From Solwaraspora sp. WMMD1047 (GTDB lineage: Bacteria > Actinomycetota > Actinomycetes > Mycobacteriales > Micromonosporaceae): a stretch of DNA of 64,000 bases. Positions 46,252 through 54,511 of this stretch are shown here, in pieces. The stretch lies in NCBI RefSeq assembly GCF_029626155.1, contig NZ_JARUBL010000001.1, forward strand, positions 4,134,501 through 4,198,500, read 5' to 3'. Numbering within the stretch: the stretch's first letter is position 1; every line of letters starts with the position of its first letter. The notes under the pieces are model-generated. The model saw nothing but the letters and a program-made list of their open reading frames with translations. It ran no database searches and was not told the DNA's origin. The translations under genes were made by a program, and so were the position numbers.

Positions 46252-46602
46252 CGAATACCCCCACAACTGGCGTTTCCGCTGATCAAGGCGCCGATTCGGC
46301 ACCGCGCTCGATCACCATGCGGCGGCCGACGTCAACGTGTTGTCACCGGCCGGGCCGGCCTCGTCCGCCAGCGTTAACGCCGGCGTGACGCCGGCCCGGT
46401 GACGATGAGCGTCTGCCGCACCTGGACTTCGGGTGGCACCCGACCGGCCGGAAGACCCGCCGAGTCGGAAGATTGACCCAATATTTGTGGCTATCTTCCG
46501 AATATTGCTAACCTGCGGTTTATTGGGCAGCCCTCCCGGGACATCGGGGTCTCCGGCCAGCGGCTTCGGGGACGCAGACTTCCGGCGCAGGGGGGTTCGA
46601 CC
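46252..46602. promoter_or_regulatory. PKS-SARP divergent control region
   Basis: 351 bases between the PKS operon and the SARP gene. An AT-rich island at 46466-46515 holds an inverted repeat (CGGAAGAT at 46466-46473, ATCTTCCG at 46493-46500) and AATATT twice exactly 21 bp apart (46480 and 46501). Direct repeats spaced by whole helical turns are typical SARP sites. The palindrome GCGTTAACGC lies at 46370-46379. Promoter boxes are not fixed. Confidence 0.5.
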
Positions 46603-47475
46603 GTGATCTCTTCCAACGGCGGGCGCGTCCCGGCGAACCGTAGGGCCTCCGATCCGGATCCGCCGACGGTGCACATCGTCCGGTTGTTCCTCCTCGACGG
46701 TTTCCGGCTCACCGTGGACGGCGTACCCGCCGAACTTCCGCACGGCCTGCAGCGGGTGGTCGCCCTCGCCGCGCTCCGCCCCGGCGCCACCCGCAGCCAC
46801 CTGGCCGGTCTGCTGTGGCCGGAGACACCCGACGAGCGCGCGCTCTCCTGCCTGCGTACCGCGTTGTGGCGGCTGCGTCGGCAGGCGCCCGGCACGATCG
46901 TGGCGGCCGGCGACGCGGTCCGGCTGGCCGCGGCCGTCGATGTCGACGTCGACGAGCTGGTCCGGTCGGCGGCCCGGGTACGCGACGGCGACGACCCGCG
47001 CACCACCGACGGGATCCTCGCCGCCGGTCGCCACGACCTGCTGCCGGGCTGGTACGACGACTGGGTGACGCTGGAACGCGAACGCCTGCGCCAGCTCCGG
47101 TTGCACGCGCTGGAGGAGATCGCCCGGGCGCAGTTGCGCCTGGGCCGGCACGGCGAGGCGCTGCAGGCGGCGCTGGAGGCGGCCCGCGCCGAGCCGCTCC
47201 GGGAGACCCCGCACCGGCTGATCGTCGAGGTGCACCTGGCGGAGGGGAACGCCTACGAGGCGCTGCACGCCTTCTACACCTACCGCGACCTCATCCTTCG
47301 TGATCTTCAGCTGGAACCGTCGGCGGCGATGTCCGCCCTGCTCAGTCACATCCTGAAGCCCATCGGCCGGCCGGCCGCCTCGTCGGCGGCCTGGCGCCCC
47401 GGCCCCCGCGAGCCCGCCGACCACGCCGACCGGCACCCGCCCGCCGGACCCTGCCCCCGGGACCGGGTCCGCTGA
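46603..47475 (+). CDS. SARP-family pathway-specific activator
   Basis: 290-residue Streptomyces antibiotic regulatory protein. An OmpR-like winged helix (about residues 27-100: LFLLDGFRLTVDGVPAELPH, RSHLAGLLWPETPDERALSC) is followed by the bacterial transcriptional activation domain (about 115-255: DLLPGWYDDWVTLERERLRQ; PHRLIVEVHLAEGNAYEALH). A Pro-rich tail of ~35 residues ends it. GTG start with a GGGGGG ribosome site. Divergent from the PKS operon, it is most likely its activator; no ATPase or TPR domain is present, so it is a small SARP. Confidence 0.92.
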   Translation: MISSNGGRVPANRRASDPDPPTVHIVRLFLLDGFRLTVDGVPAELPHGLQRVVALAALRPGATRSHLAGLLWPETPDERALSCLRTALWRLRRQAPGTIVAAGDAVRLAAAVDVDVDELVRSAARVRDGDDPRTTDGILAAGRHDLLPGWYDDWVTLERERLRQLRLHALEEIARAQLRLGRHGEALQAALEAARAEPLRETPHRLIVEVHLAEGNAYEALHAFYTYRDLILRDLQLEPSAAMSALLSHILKPIGRPAASSAAWRPGPREPADHADRHPPAGPCPRDRVR

Positions 47476-47554
47476 CCGCCGTCTATCGGGTCTGCCGTGG
47501 TCGGCCGGCACGCATCCGCCTCTGACACGGGCGCGAAATTTCGTCGTCATGGCA

Positions 47555-47603
47555 TTGACATGACTCCGACGCCCTCATAGCTTTCCAGTCGAAGCGTTTC
47601 GAC
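47555..47603 (+). promoter_or_regulatory. Promoter and LacI-type operator of the xylosidase gene
   Basis: TTGACA (47555-47560), 17-bp spacer, TAGCTT (47578-47583), then the palindrome GTCGAAGCGTTTCGAC (47588-47603, 6-bp arms) at the expected transcription start. The layout copies that of the pectate lyase gene but with a different operator word, so a different LacI-type repressor is likely. Confidence 0.65.
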
Positions 47604-47675
47604 GAAGAGCCGCATCGACGTTCCGTGAACCCGTACCAATGTCATGTCCGGCGCGGTCAAGCAGATGGGGCCTCG

Positions 47676-49970
47676 ATGAAGTTCAGCAACGGCTACTGGC
47701 GGATGCGCGACGGCGTGCGGCCGATCCACCCGGTCGAGGTGCACGACATCGCCGTCGAACCCGACGCGTTGACCGTGTACGCCTCGACCAAGAAGATCAC
47801 CCACCGGGGCGACACCCTCAACCAGCCGATGCTGACCATCCGGTGCACCTCCCCCGCACCGAACGTGCTGGCCGTCAAGGTCGGCCACTTTCTCGGCGAA
47901 CGGCCGCGGCGGCCCGACTTCGCGCTGACCACCGACCCGGACACCGAGGTACGGGTCAGCGACGGCGTCGACTACGCCACCATCAGCTCCGGCGCGCTCG
48001 CCGCCCGCTTCCACCGGGGTGACGACTGGCGGCTGGAGTTCGTCGCCGACGGCCGGGTGCTGACCGCCAGCGTCCGCAAGAGCATGGCCGCCCTCGACAC
48101 CGACGACGGTCCGTACGTGCGCGAACAGCTCAACCTCGGGGTCGGCGACACCGTCTACGGGCTGGGCGAGCGGTTCGGTCCGCTGGTCAAGAACGGTCAG
48201 GTCGTCGACATCTGGCAGGAGGACGGCGGCACCAGCAGCGAACACGCCTACAAGAACGTGCCGTTCTACCTCACCACCGGCGGGTACGGGGTATTCGTCA
48301 ACCATCCGGGTCGGGTCTCGTTCGAGGTCGGCTCCGAGGTCGTCTCCCGGGTCTCGTTCAGCGTCCCCGGACAGACGATGGAGTACCTGGTCATCTACGG
48401 CCCGACCCCTCGGGAGATCCTGCGCCGCTACACCGCGTTGACCGGCCGGCCCGCGCTGCCGCCGGCCTGGTCGTTCGGTCTCTGGCTGAGCACCTCCTTC
48501 ACCACCTCCTACGACGAGGAGACGGTGAACAAGTTCGTCGACGGAATGGCCGACCGGGACCTGCCGCTGTCGGTGTTCCACTTCGACTGCTTCTGGATGC
48601 GTGAGTTCCACTGGTCGGACTTCGAGTGGGACCCGGCGGTCTTCCCCGAGCCGGCGGTCATGCTCAAGCGGCTGCGCGCCCGCGGGCTGCGGATCTGCGT
48701 CTGGATCAACCCCTACATCGGCCAACGCTCGGCCCTGTTCGCCGAGGGCATGGCCGGCGGCTACCTGGTCCGCACTCCGGCCGGCGACGTCTGGCAGTGC
48801 GACCTCTGGCAGGCCGGCATGGCGCTCGTCGACTTCACCAACCCGGACGCCCGGCGCTGGTACGCCGGCAAGCTGCGCGGCCTGCTGGAGATGGGGGTCG
48901 ACGCCTTCAAGACCGACTTCGGCGAGCGGATTCCGACCGAGGTGGCCTGGCACGACGGGTCCGACCCGGAGCGGATGCACAACTACTACACCCACCTCTA
49001 CAACGAGACCGTCTTCGACCTGCTCCGCGAGCACCGGGGCGAGGGTGAGGCGGTGCTGTTCGCCCGGTCGGCCACCACCGGCGGCCAGCAGTTCCCGGTG
49101 CACTGGGGCGGTGACTGCGAGTCGACCTTCGAGTCGATGGCCGAGAGCCTGCGCGGCGGGTTGTCGCTGGCGATGTCCGGCTTCGGCTTCTGGAGCCACG
49201 ACATCGGCGGGTTCGAGGGCCGGCCGGATCCGGCGCTGTTCAAACGGTGGATCCCGTTCGGCCTGCTCTCCTCGCACAGCCGGCTGCACGGCAGCCAGAG
49301 CTACCGGGTGCCGTGGGAGTTCGACGAGGAGGCGGTCGACGTGCTGCGGCTGTTCACCCGGCTCAAGGCCCGACTCATGCCGTACCTGTTCGGGCAGGCG
49401 GTGCTGGCCCACACCGACGGGATGCCGGTGATGCGCCCGCTGGTCGCCGAGTTCCCCGACGACCCGGCGGTGCCCTACCTGGAGCGGCAGTACCTGCTCG
49501 GCGACAGCCTGCTGGTCGCCCCGGTCTTCAGCGCGGGCGGCGAGGTGCGGTACTACCTTCCCGCCGGGGTCTGGACGCATCTGCAGACCGGGGCGGAGGT
49601 CGCCGGCCCGGGGTGGGTGCGGGAGACGGTCGGCTTCGACCGGGTGCCGGTCCTGGTCCGACCGGGTACGGTGCTGCCGCTCGGGGCGGTCGCCGACCGC
49701 CCCGACTACCCGTACGCCGACGGGGTGACCCTGGCGGTCTACCGGCTCGACGACGGCGCGGAGGTGACGGTGCGGATCCCCGCTCCCGACGGCACCGAGG
49801 CGGCGCGCTTCGTGGTTGCCCGTTCCGGGGCCGCGCTCACCGCCAGTCGGGTGGCCGGCGAGCCGCTGCCGTGGCACGTGCACCTGGTCGGCACCGGGGA
49901 CGTGATCCCGGTGCCGGCGGAGGTGGCGCGGTGGGACGGCGAACTGCCGACCGTAAGAAGCTCGCAATAG
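47676..49970 (+). CDS. yicI: Alpha-xylosidase (GH31, YicI type)
   Basis: 764-residue GH31 enzyme releasing alpha-xylose from isoprimeverose or xyloglucan oligosaccharides. The catalytic nucleophile is Asp414 in DAFKTDFGERIP and the acid/base is Asp480 in VHWGGDCESTFESM, nearly matching YicI Asp416/Asp482. The N-terminal lectin-like domain starts MKFSNGYWRMRDGV as in YicI, and the YGLGERFGPLVKNGQ loop is conserved. No signal peptide, so it acts on imported oligosaccharides. The family start ATG 47676 is used rather than one 17 codons upstream. A LacI-type operator lies in its promoter. Confidence 0.95.
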   Translation: MKFSNGYWRMRDGVRPIHPVEVHDIAVEPDALTVYASTKKITHRGDTLNQPMLTIRCTSPAPNVLAVKVGHFLGERPRRPDFALTTDPDTEVRVSDGVDYATISSGALAARFHRGDDWRLEFVADGRVLTASVRKSMAALDTDDGPYVREQLNLGVGDTVYGLGERFGPLVKNGQVVDIWQEDGGTSSEHAYKNVPFYLTTGGYGVFVNHPGRVSFEVGSEVVSRVSFSVPGQTMEYLVIYGPTPREILRRYTALTGRPALPPAWSFGLWLSTSFTTSYDEETVNKFVDGMADRDLPLSVFHFDCFWMREFHWSDFEWDPAVFPEPAVMLKRLRARGLRICVWINPYIGQRSALFAEGMAGGYLVRTPAGDVWQCDLWQAGMALVDFTNPDARRWYAGKLRGLLEMGVDAFKTDFGERIPTEVAWHDGSDPERMHNYYTHLYNETVFDLLREHRGEGEAVLFARSATTGGQQFPVHWGGDCESTFESMAESLRGGLSLAMSGFGFWSHDIGGFEGRPDPALFKRWIPFGLLSSHSRLHGSQSYRVPWEFDEEAVDVLRLFTRLKARLMPYLFGQAVLAHTDGMPVMRPLVAEFPDDPAVPYLERQYLLGDSLLVAPVFSAGGEVRYYLPAGVWTHLQTGAEVAGPGWVRETVGFDRVPVLVRPGTVLPLGAVADRPDYPYADGVTLAVYRLDDGAEVTVRIPAPDGTEAARFVVARSGAALTASRVAGEPLPWHVHLVGTGDVIPVPAEVARWDGELPTVRSSQ

Positions 49971-50030
49971 ATCATTTACCGGGTCGCCGGGGGCCGGCGG
50001 CGTAGGCTGGAACGCGCCGACGCCAGTCGC

Positions 50031-50079
50031 GGGCGAAGCATCGCCCAGCCAAGGGGCAGTCCTATCAGGACTGTCCCTT
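50031..50079 (+). terminator. Tandem hairpins after the xylosidase gene
   Basis: A 6-bp hairpin (GGGCGA/TCGCCC, 50031-50046) is followed four bases later by a 13-bp hairpin (AAGGGGCAGTCCT 50051-50063 with AGGACTGTCCCTT 50067-50079, one G-U pair, three-base loop). Most likely the terminator of the GH31 gene, though the pair could be a structured leader of the next gene. Confidence 0.6.
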
Positions 50080-50259
50080 GTGGCGTTTGGAACCCCGTTT
50101 TGAGGTGGAGTTCTTACCAACAGATTACGCACGCCCACTTCATCGACCCGCGGCCTCGGCCGGCCCGTACTTCCCGGTGCACCCGGTCGCCAGGTCGGGT
50201 GTCGCGTCCGGCCCGGGAGCCGCGAAGGGTTCCGGCAGATCGATGAAGGAGACCGCGAA

Positions 50260-52011
50260 ATGAGGACCAGACCCAGACGACATCCGTTGACCCGATCCGG
50301 TCGGGCCCGGGTCTTCGCGCTGGCGGTGGTCGCGGTGACCGTCGGAGCCGCCGCCACCGTCACGTTCGTCTCCGGTGGTGGCCGCTTCACCGCCTCCGCC
50401 GAGGCCAACCTGTCCGACTTCGTCCCGATCGAGCAGGTCGCCGCGAACGTGGTCACGCCGGCCAACGGCCCGAACGCCTCCACCGGCGTCTTCAGCGTCG
50501 ACTGCGGAGTGAACGAGAACGGCAAGTTCAGCTCCGACAATCCGGTCGCGCAGCCGGGCATCAGCAACGGCGCGGAGCACCTGCACGACTTCGTCGGCAA
50601 TCTCGCGATCACCGCCGACACCAGCGACGAGGCCCTCGCCGCCGCCGGCACGACCTGCGCCAACGGGGACCGGTCGTCGTACTTCTGGCCGGTCGTACGG
50701 ATCGACCGCTCGGTGCGCGCCGACGCCGGCGCGGATCCCGGCGGCGTACCGACGGTCTCCTGCCCCCGTCCCGGTGACCGGTTGCCGGCCGTCCCGGCCG
50801 CCGCGGCCGACGAGGTACGCCGCAGCCTGGCCGAGCTCGACCGGCAGGTGGCCGAGGCGAACGCCCGGCTCGCCGCCAACGGGGGCCGGATCGACGCCGA
50901 CTTCAACAACTCGGTGCTGGGACCATTGCGGTTCCGGCGGGCCGCCACCCTCGACCGGATCGCGGTCGCGATGGACCGGCACGGCCCGCGGCCGACCGGC
51001 CTGGTGTCGATGGTGGACTGCGCGGTCAGCTACGACGCGCTGCACGCCGGGCACCACGGCGCCGGTTCGGCAACCGGGACCGGCACCCTCGCCACGCCGA
51101 CCGTCCGCTGCCCCAACGTCCGGGACCGCCTGCCGGGCGTCCCGGCCCCGGCGGTCGACGAGGTGAACCGCAACCTGGCCCTGCTCGACAAGCAGATCGC
51201 CGAGGCGAACGAACGTCTGGTCAGCTCCGCGGGCCAGGGTGGACCGAACTTCGTCGACAACGCGATCATGGGACCGCTGGCGGCCAAGCGGGTCGCGACC
51301 CTGGACCGGATCGAGATCGCGATCGGCCGGCACACCAGCCGCCCCACCGGGCTGACCGCGCTGGCCAGCTGCGCCCTCGGCGGCGCCGCCCCGGGTGACG
51401 CGGGCGCCGGCAACGCCGACCAGGAGGAGCCCGCTGCGCTACCCGTGCCGTCCGGGCCGAATCTGGAACTGCCGAACAACACCGGCGGAATCGTCCGGCC
51501 GGCCGAGGTCCGCATCGAGTACCGGGGTAATCCCACCAGCAAGGTCACGCCGATGCCCCGGTTCATGCGGGCGTTGACCGGCGACTCCAAGCCGACCAGC
51601 CGGGGGCCCGCCAATGCCCGCCCCTCCTGGACCTGTACCGGGTTCGCCGACCGGCTGTCGGAGCGGTACCCGATCTGCCCCGAGGGCAGCCAGGTGTTGC
51701 GGGTGCACGACTTCCCCGGCTGCTGGGACGGCAAGAACATCGACAGCGACAACCACCGGTCGCATCTCTCCTTCGCCGACGCGGCCACCGGCGCGTGCCC
51801 GGAGAACTTCGTGGCGATCCCGCAACTGCGGATCACCATCGCCTACGACATTCCGCGTGACGTGCAGCTCAACGGGCAGTTCGCGCTCGATTCCTTCCCC
51901 GAGGAGGATCACAACCCGTTCTCCGACCACAACGACTTCATCAACGTCAACTCGGAGCGACAGATGAAGAAGATCGCGCGGTGCATCAACATCGGGCGGG
52001 GCTGCCGGTGA
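50260..52011 (+). CDS. Secreted DUF1996 protein with two inserted repeat domains
   Basis: 583-residue exported protein. A signal/anchor segment (about residues 17-40) is followed by the first half of a DUF1996 domain (FSVDCGVNENGKFSSDNPVA, HLHDFVGN, SSYFWPVVRID). Two ~94-residue repeats (163-256 and 279-372) interrupt it: each begins PTV.CP...DRLP.VPA and ends LDRI...RH..RPTGL. The second half resumes at about 400 (FPGCWDGKNIDSDNHRSHLS; later DHNDFINV). DUF1996 proteins occur in fungi and actinomycetes, often secreted; function unknown. GAAGGAGA precedes the ATG. A strong hairpin follows the stop. Confidence 0.88.
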   Translation: MRTRPRRHPLTRSGRARVFALAVVAVTVGAAATVTFVSGGGRFTASAEANLSDFVPIEQVAANVVTPANGPNASTGVFSVDCGVNENGKFSSDNPVAQPGISNGAEHLHDFVGNLAITADTSDEALAAAGTTCANGDRSSYFWPVVRIDRSVRADAGADPGGVPTVSCPRPGDRLPAVPAAAADEVRRSLAELDRQVAEANARLAANGGRIDADFNNSVLGPLRFRRAATLDRIAVAMDRHGPRPTGLVSMVDCAVSYDALHAGHHGAGSATGTGTLATPTVRCPNVRDRLPGVPAPAVDEVNRNLALLDKQIAEANERLVSSAGQGGPNFVDNAIMGPLAAKRVATLDRIEIAIGRHTSRPTGLTALASCALGGAAPGDAGAGNADQEEPAALPVPSGPNLELPNNTGGIVRPAEVRIEYRGNPTSKVTPMPRFMRALTGDSKPTSRGPANARPSWTCTGFADRLSERYPICPEGSQVLRVHDFPGCWDGKNIDSDNHRSHLSFADAATGACPENFVAIPQLRITIAYDIPRDVQLNGQFALDSFPEEDHNPFSDHNDFINVNSERQMKKIARCINIGRGCR

Positions 52012-52026
52012 CCTGACCGGACCGGT

Positions 52027-52057
52027 GCCGCGCGGCCGGGTCGACCGGCCGCGCGGC
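52027..52057 (+). terminator. Terminator after the DUF1996 gene
   Basis: Perfect 13-bp stem (GCCGCGCGGCCGG 52027-52039, complement 52045-52057) with a five-base loop, 16 bases after the stop codon. Confidence 0.75.
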
Positions 52058-52126
52058 GGCACCGGGCGCCGGCCCGCATCATGGGCCGACGGTACGGAAC
52101 CGGCGACGCGGTGTCAGCATGGCAGC

Positions 52127-52687
52127 ATGGCGAGCGACGCTCAGATCGTGGTCCGGCCGGGCGGTCCGGACGACGTGGCGGCCGTGCTGGCGTTGCTGGA
52201 CGGCGCGACCCGGTGGCTGGTCGCGCAGGGCAGGACGGCTCAGTGGGGCAGCGAACCGCACTCGACCGACCCGCGCCGGGTCGCCCAGGCCCGCCGCTGG
52301 GCGGCCGGCGGCGGCCTCCACCTGGCCGAACGGGCCGGCAAACCGGTTGGTGCCCTGGTGGTCGGCGAGGCGATGCCGTACGTGCCGCCCGCCGCCGAGC
52401 CCGAGCTCTACATCAACCTGCTGGTCACCGACCGGGCGCACGCCGGCTCCGGGATCGGGTCGCGACTGCTGGCGTACGCCGAGGTGATCGCCCGTGAACG
52501 CGGCCTCGGACTGCTCCGGGTGGACTGTTACGCCGGCGACGACCGGGCCCTGGTCCGCTACTACGAGCGGCATGGCTTCGTCGCCACCGAACCGTTCATC
52601 GTGGAGCTGTCGGGCCGCGGATGGCCGGGTCAACTGCTGGAGCGGCGGCTGACCGGCAGTGGTCAGCCGACCGTCTCGTCCAGGTAG
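52127..52687 (+). CDS. GNAT-family N-acetyltransferase
   Basis: 186-residue GCN5-related acetyltransferase. The acetyl-CoA pyrophosphate loop is AHAGSGIGSRLLAYAEV, preceded by the strand ELYINLLVTDR and followed by GLLRVDCYAGDDRALVRYYE and the C-terminal GF motif RHGFVATEPF. It resembles acetyltransferases with a small-molecule or aminoglycoside-like acceptor, but no acceptor is indicated. ATG 52127 is the family start. The last 25 bases overlap the convergent UBP-type zinc-finger gene. Confidence 0.88.
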   Translation: MASDAQIVVRPGGPDDVAAVLALLDGATRWLVAQGRTAQWGSEPHSTDPRRVAQARRWAAGGGLHLAERAGKPVGALVVGEAMPYVPPAAEPELYINLLVTDRAHAGSGIGSRLLAYAEVIARERGLGLLRVDCYAGDDRALVRYYERHGFVATEPFIVELSGRGWPGQLLERRLTGSGQPTVSSR

Positions 52688-52920
52688 CACCAGCGCCACG
52701 ACTCCCCCGGCTCGAACGACCGGACCACCGGGTGGCCGGTGCCCCGGAAGTGCGCGGTGGCGTGCCGGCGCGGTGACGAATCGCAGCAGCCGACGTGCCC
52801 GCAGTCCAGGCATTCGCGCAGGTGCACCCAGTCGTGCGAGCCGGTGGCCAGGCAATCCTGGCAGCCCTCGGTGGTCTGCGGTGCCGGCGTGCCGGCGGCG
52901 GTGAGGTGCGGGCAGGTCAT
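52663..52920 (-). CDS. UBP-type zinc-finger protein
   Basis: 85-residue protein formed almost entirely by a zf-UBP domain: cysteines in TCPHL, EGCQDCLATG, LRECLDCGHVGCCDSS and histidines in RRHATAHFRGTGHPVV, ending SWRWCYLDE. In eukaryotes this fold binds ubiquitin C-termini. In actinobacteria the small proteins are widespread next to the Na+/H+ antiporter, as here. Its start overlaps the antiporter stop (ATGA), so the two are coupled; it may regulate the transporter. Confidence 0.9.
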   Translation of the reverse strand: MTCPHLTAAGTPAPQTTEGCQDCLATGSHDWVHLRECLDCGHVGCCDSSPRRHATAHFRGTGHPVVRSFEPGESWRWCYLDETVG

Positions 52921-54488
52921 TCGGCGCTCCCGTGTCGCAGCAGTGACTCCTCCAGGTCCAGATCACGGTACGCCCGGACCAGAACCTCCTCGGCGATGCG
53001 TCCGTCGTCGCGGGCCCGGCGGAACACCTCCCGTTCCGCTTCGATCATCTCCCGCCGGAGTCGGGCGTACGCCTGCGACGGTGTCTCCTCGTCGCCGCCG
53101 AGCAGTTCCCAGGCGCCGAGCGCGCGGTTGCGCACGGACTGGCGCAGCCGCTCCCGTACCGCCGGTGGCAGCTCGTCACCGGCCGCCGCCAGCCGCTGCT
53201 CCGCGGCCCGGGTCGCCTCCTGCTGCACGGCCGCCCCGGCCAACACATCCGCGGCCGGGTCGTCGGGCGGCAGGTTGGACCGGCGGGCCACCGCCGGCAG
53301 GGTGGTGCCCTGGACCACCAGCGTCACCATGATCACCGCCAGGGCGGTCCAGATGAACAGCTCCCGCGGGTAGGTCGCGCCGCCGGCCAGGGTCAGCGGC
53401 AGCGACAGGGCGGCGGCCAGGGTGACCACCCCGCGCATGCCGGCCCAGGAGACCACCACCGGCAGCCCGACCGGTGGCCTCGGCTCACCGCCGGCGAACC
53501 GGGGCGCGAGCCGGACCAGGTAGGCCGCCGGGAAGACCCAGACGAACCGGCCCACCAGCACGGTCAGCAGGACGACCCCGGTCACCAGCGCCACCCGCGT
53601 CCAGGGCGGCTCCAACGCCTGCACGACGTCCCGCAACTGGAGCCCGACGAGAAGGAAGACCACCCCCTCCAGCAGGAACTTCACCAAGTTCCAGAAGGCG
53701 GTCATCTGCAGCCGGGAGGCCGCCGACATCAGCACCGGCAGCCGGTGCCCCAGCGCGAGGCCGGCCACCACCACGGCCACCACGCTGGACGCCCCGATCA
53801 GCTCGGCGACCAGCGCCACCAGGAACGGCGTGAGCAGTGACAGCGCGTTGTCCAGTACCGGATCGGAGGTACGGCGGTGGGCCAGGCCGATGACCAGCGC
53901 GCCCGCCGCACCGACGAGGATCCCGCCGCCGGCCGCGACGACCACCTCGACGACGACCTCGCCCACCTGCACGGCCGCGCCCAGCGCGGCGGCGGTGGCC
54001 ACCCGCAGCAGCACCAGCGCGGTGGCGTCGTTGACCAGGCTCTCGCCTTCCAGGATCGTGACGACCCGGCGGGGCAGGCCGACCCGGCGGGCCACCGCGG
54101 TCGCCGCGATCGCGTCCGGCGGGGCGACCACCGCGCCGAAGGCCAGGCAGATCGCCAGCGGCAGCTCCGGCAGGAGCAGGTGTACGACGACGCCGACCAG
54201 CACGGCGGTGAAGAGCACCAGCCCGACCGCGAGCAGCAGGATCGGTCGCAGGTTGCGCCGGAAGGCCGGCACCGAGGTCTCGACGGCGGCCACGTAGAGC
54301 AGTGGCGGGAGGATGCCGGCGAGCACCACCTCCGGGTGCAGCCGGATGTCCGGGAATCCCGGCACCAGCGACAGCCCGAGCCCGGCGAAGACCAGCAGGA
54401 TCGGCGAGAGCAGCCCGAACCGCCGGGCCAACGCCGTACCCAGGATGGCCACCGTGAGGAAGAGCACCGCCTCGACCAGCGCCTCCAT
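52917..54488 (-). CDS. Na+/H+ antiporter (CPA1 family)
   Basis: 523-residue cation/proton antiporter with about twelve membrane segments (residues ~5-405). The CPA1 ion-site motifs are AVVAPPDAIAATAVARRVGL and ILEGESLVNDATALVLLRVA (key Asp residues). A late VSWAGMRGVVTLAAALSLPL segment is also typical. The cytoplasmic C-terminal ~115 residues are helical and acidic (RLRREMIEAEREVFRRARDD), a likely regulatory domain. First ATG at 54488 is the natural start. The UBP zinc-finger gene follows with an ATGA overlap. Likely function: pH and sodium homeostasis. Confidence 0.92.
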   Translation of the reverse strand: MEALVEAVLFLTVAILGTALARRFGLLSPILLVFAGLGLSLVPGFPDIRLHPEVVLAGILPPLLYVAAVETSVPAFRRNLRPILLLAVGLVLFTAVLVGVVVHLLLPELPLAICLAFGAVVAPPDAIAATAVARRVGLPRRVVTILEGESLVNDATALVLLRVATAAALGAAVQVGEVVVEVVVAAGGGILVGAAGALVIGLAHRRTSDPVLDNALSLLTPFLVALVAELIGASSVVAVVVAGLALGHRLPVLMSAASRLQMTAFWNLVKFLLEGVVFLLVGLQLRDVVQALEPPWTRVALVTGVVLLTVLVGRFVWVFPAAYLVRLAPRFAGGEPRPPVGLPVVVSWAGMRGVVTLAAALSLPLTLAGGATYPRELFIWTALAVIMVTLVVQGTTLPAVARRSNLPPDDPAADVLAGAAVQQEATRAAEQRLAAAGDELPPAVRERLRQSVRNRALGAWELLGGDEETPSQAYARLRREMIEAEREVFRRARDDGRIAEEVLVRAYRDLDLEESLLRHGSAE

Positions 54489-54511
54489 GGGGCGAGCCTA
54501 GGGCCAAGGGC

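Noticed and set aside
46370-46379. GCGTTAACGC palindrome as an operator
   Set aside because: Only 10 bp, isolated, and not related to other sites; kept as a remark but not claimed as a site.
47547-50948. Very long minus-strand open frame (about 1,130 codons) opposite the xylosidase and DUF1996 genes
   Set aside because: Low-complexity Arg/Gly/Pro/His-rich translation with no domain, antisense to two well-supported genes; caused by high GC at third positions.
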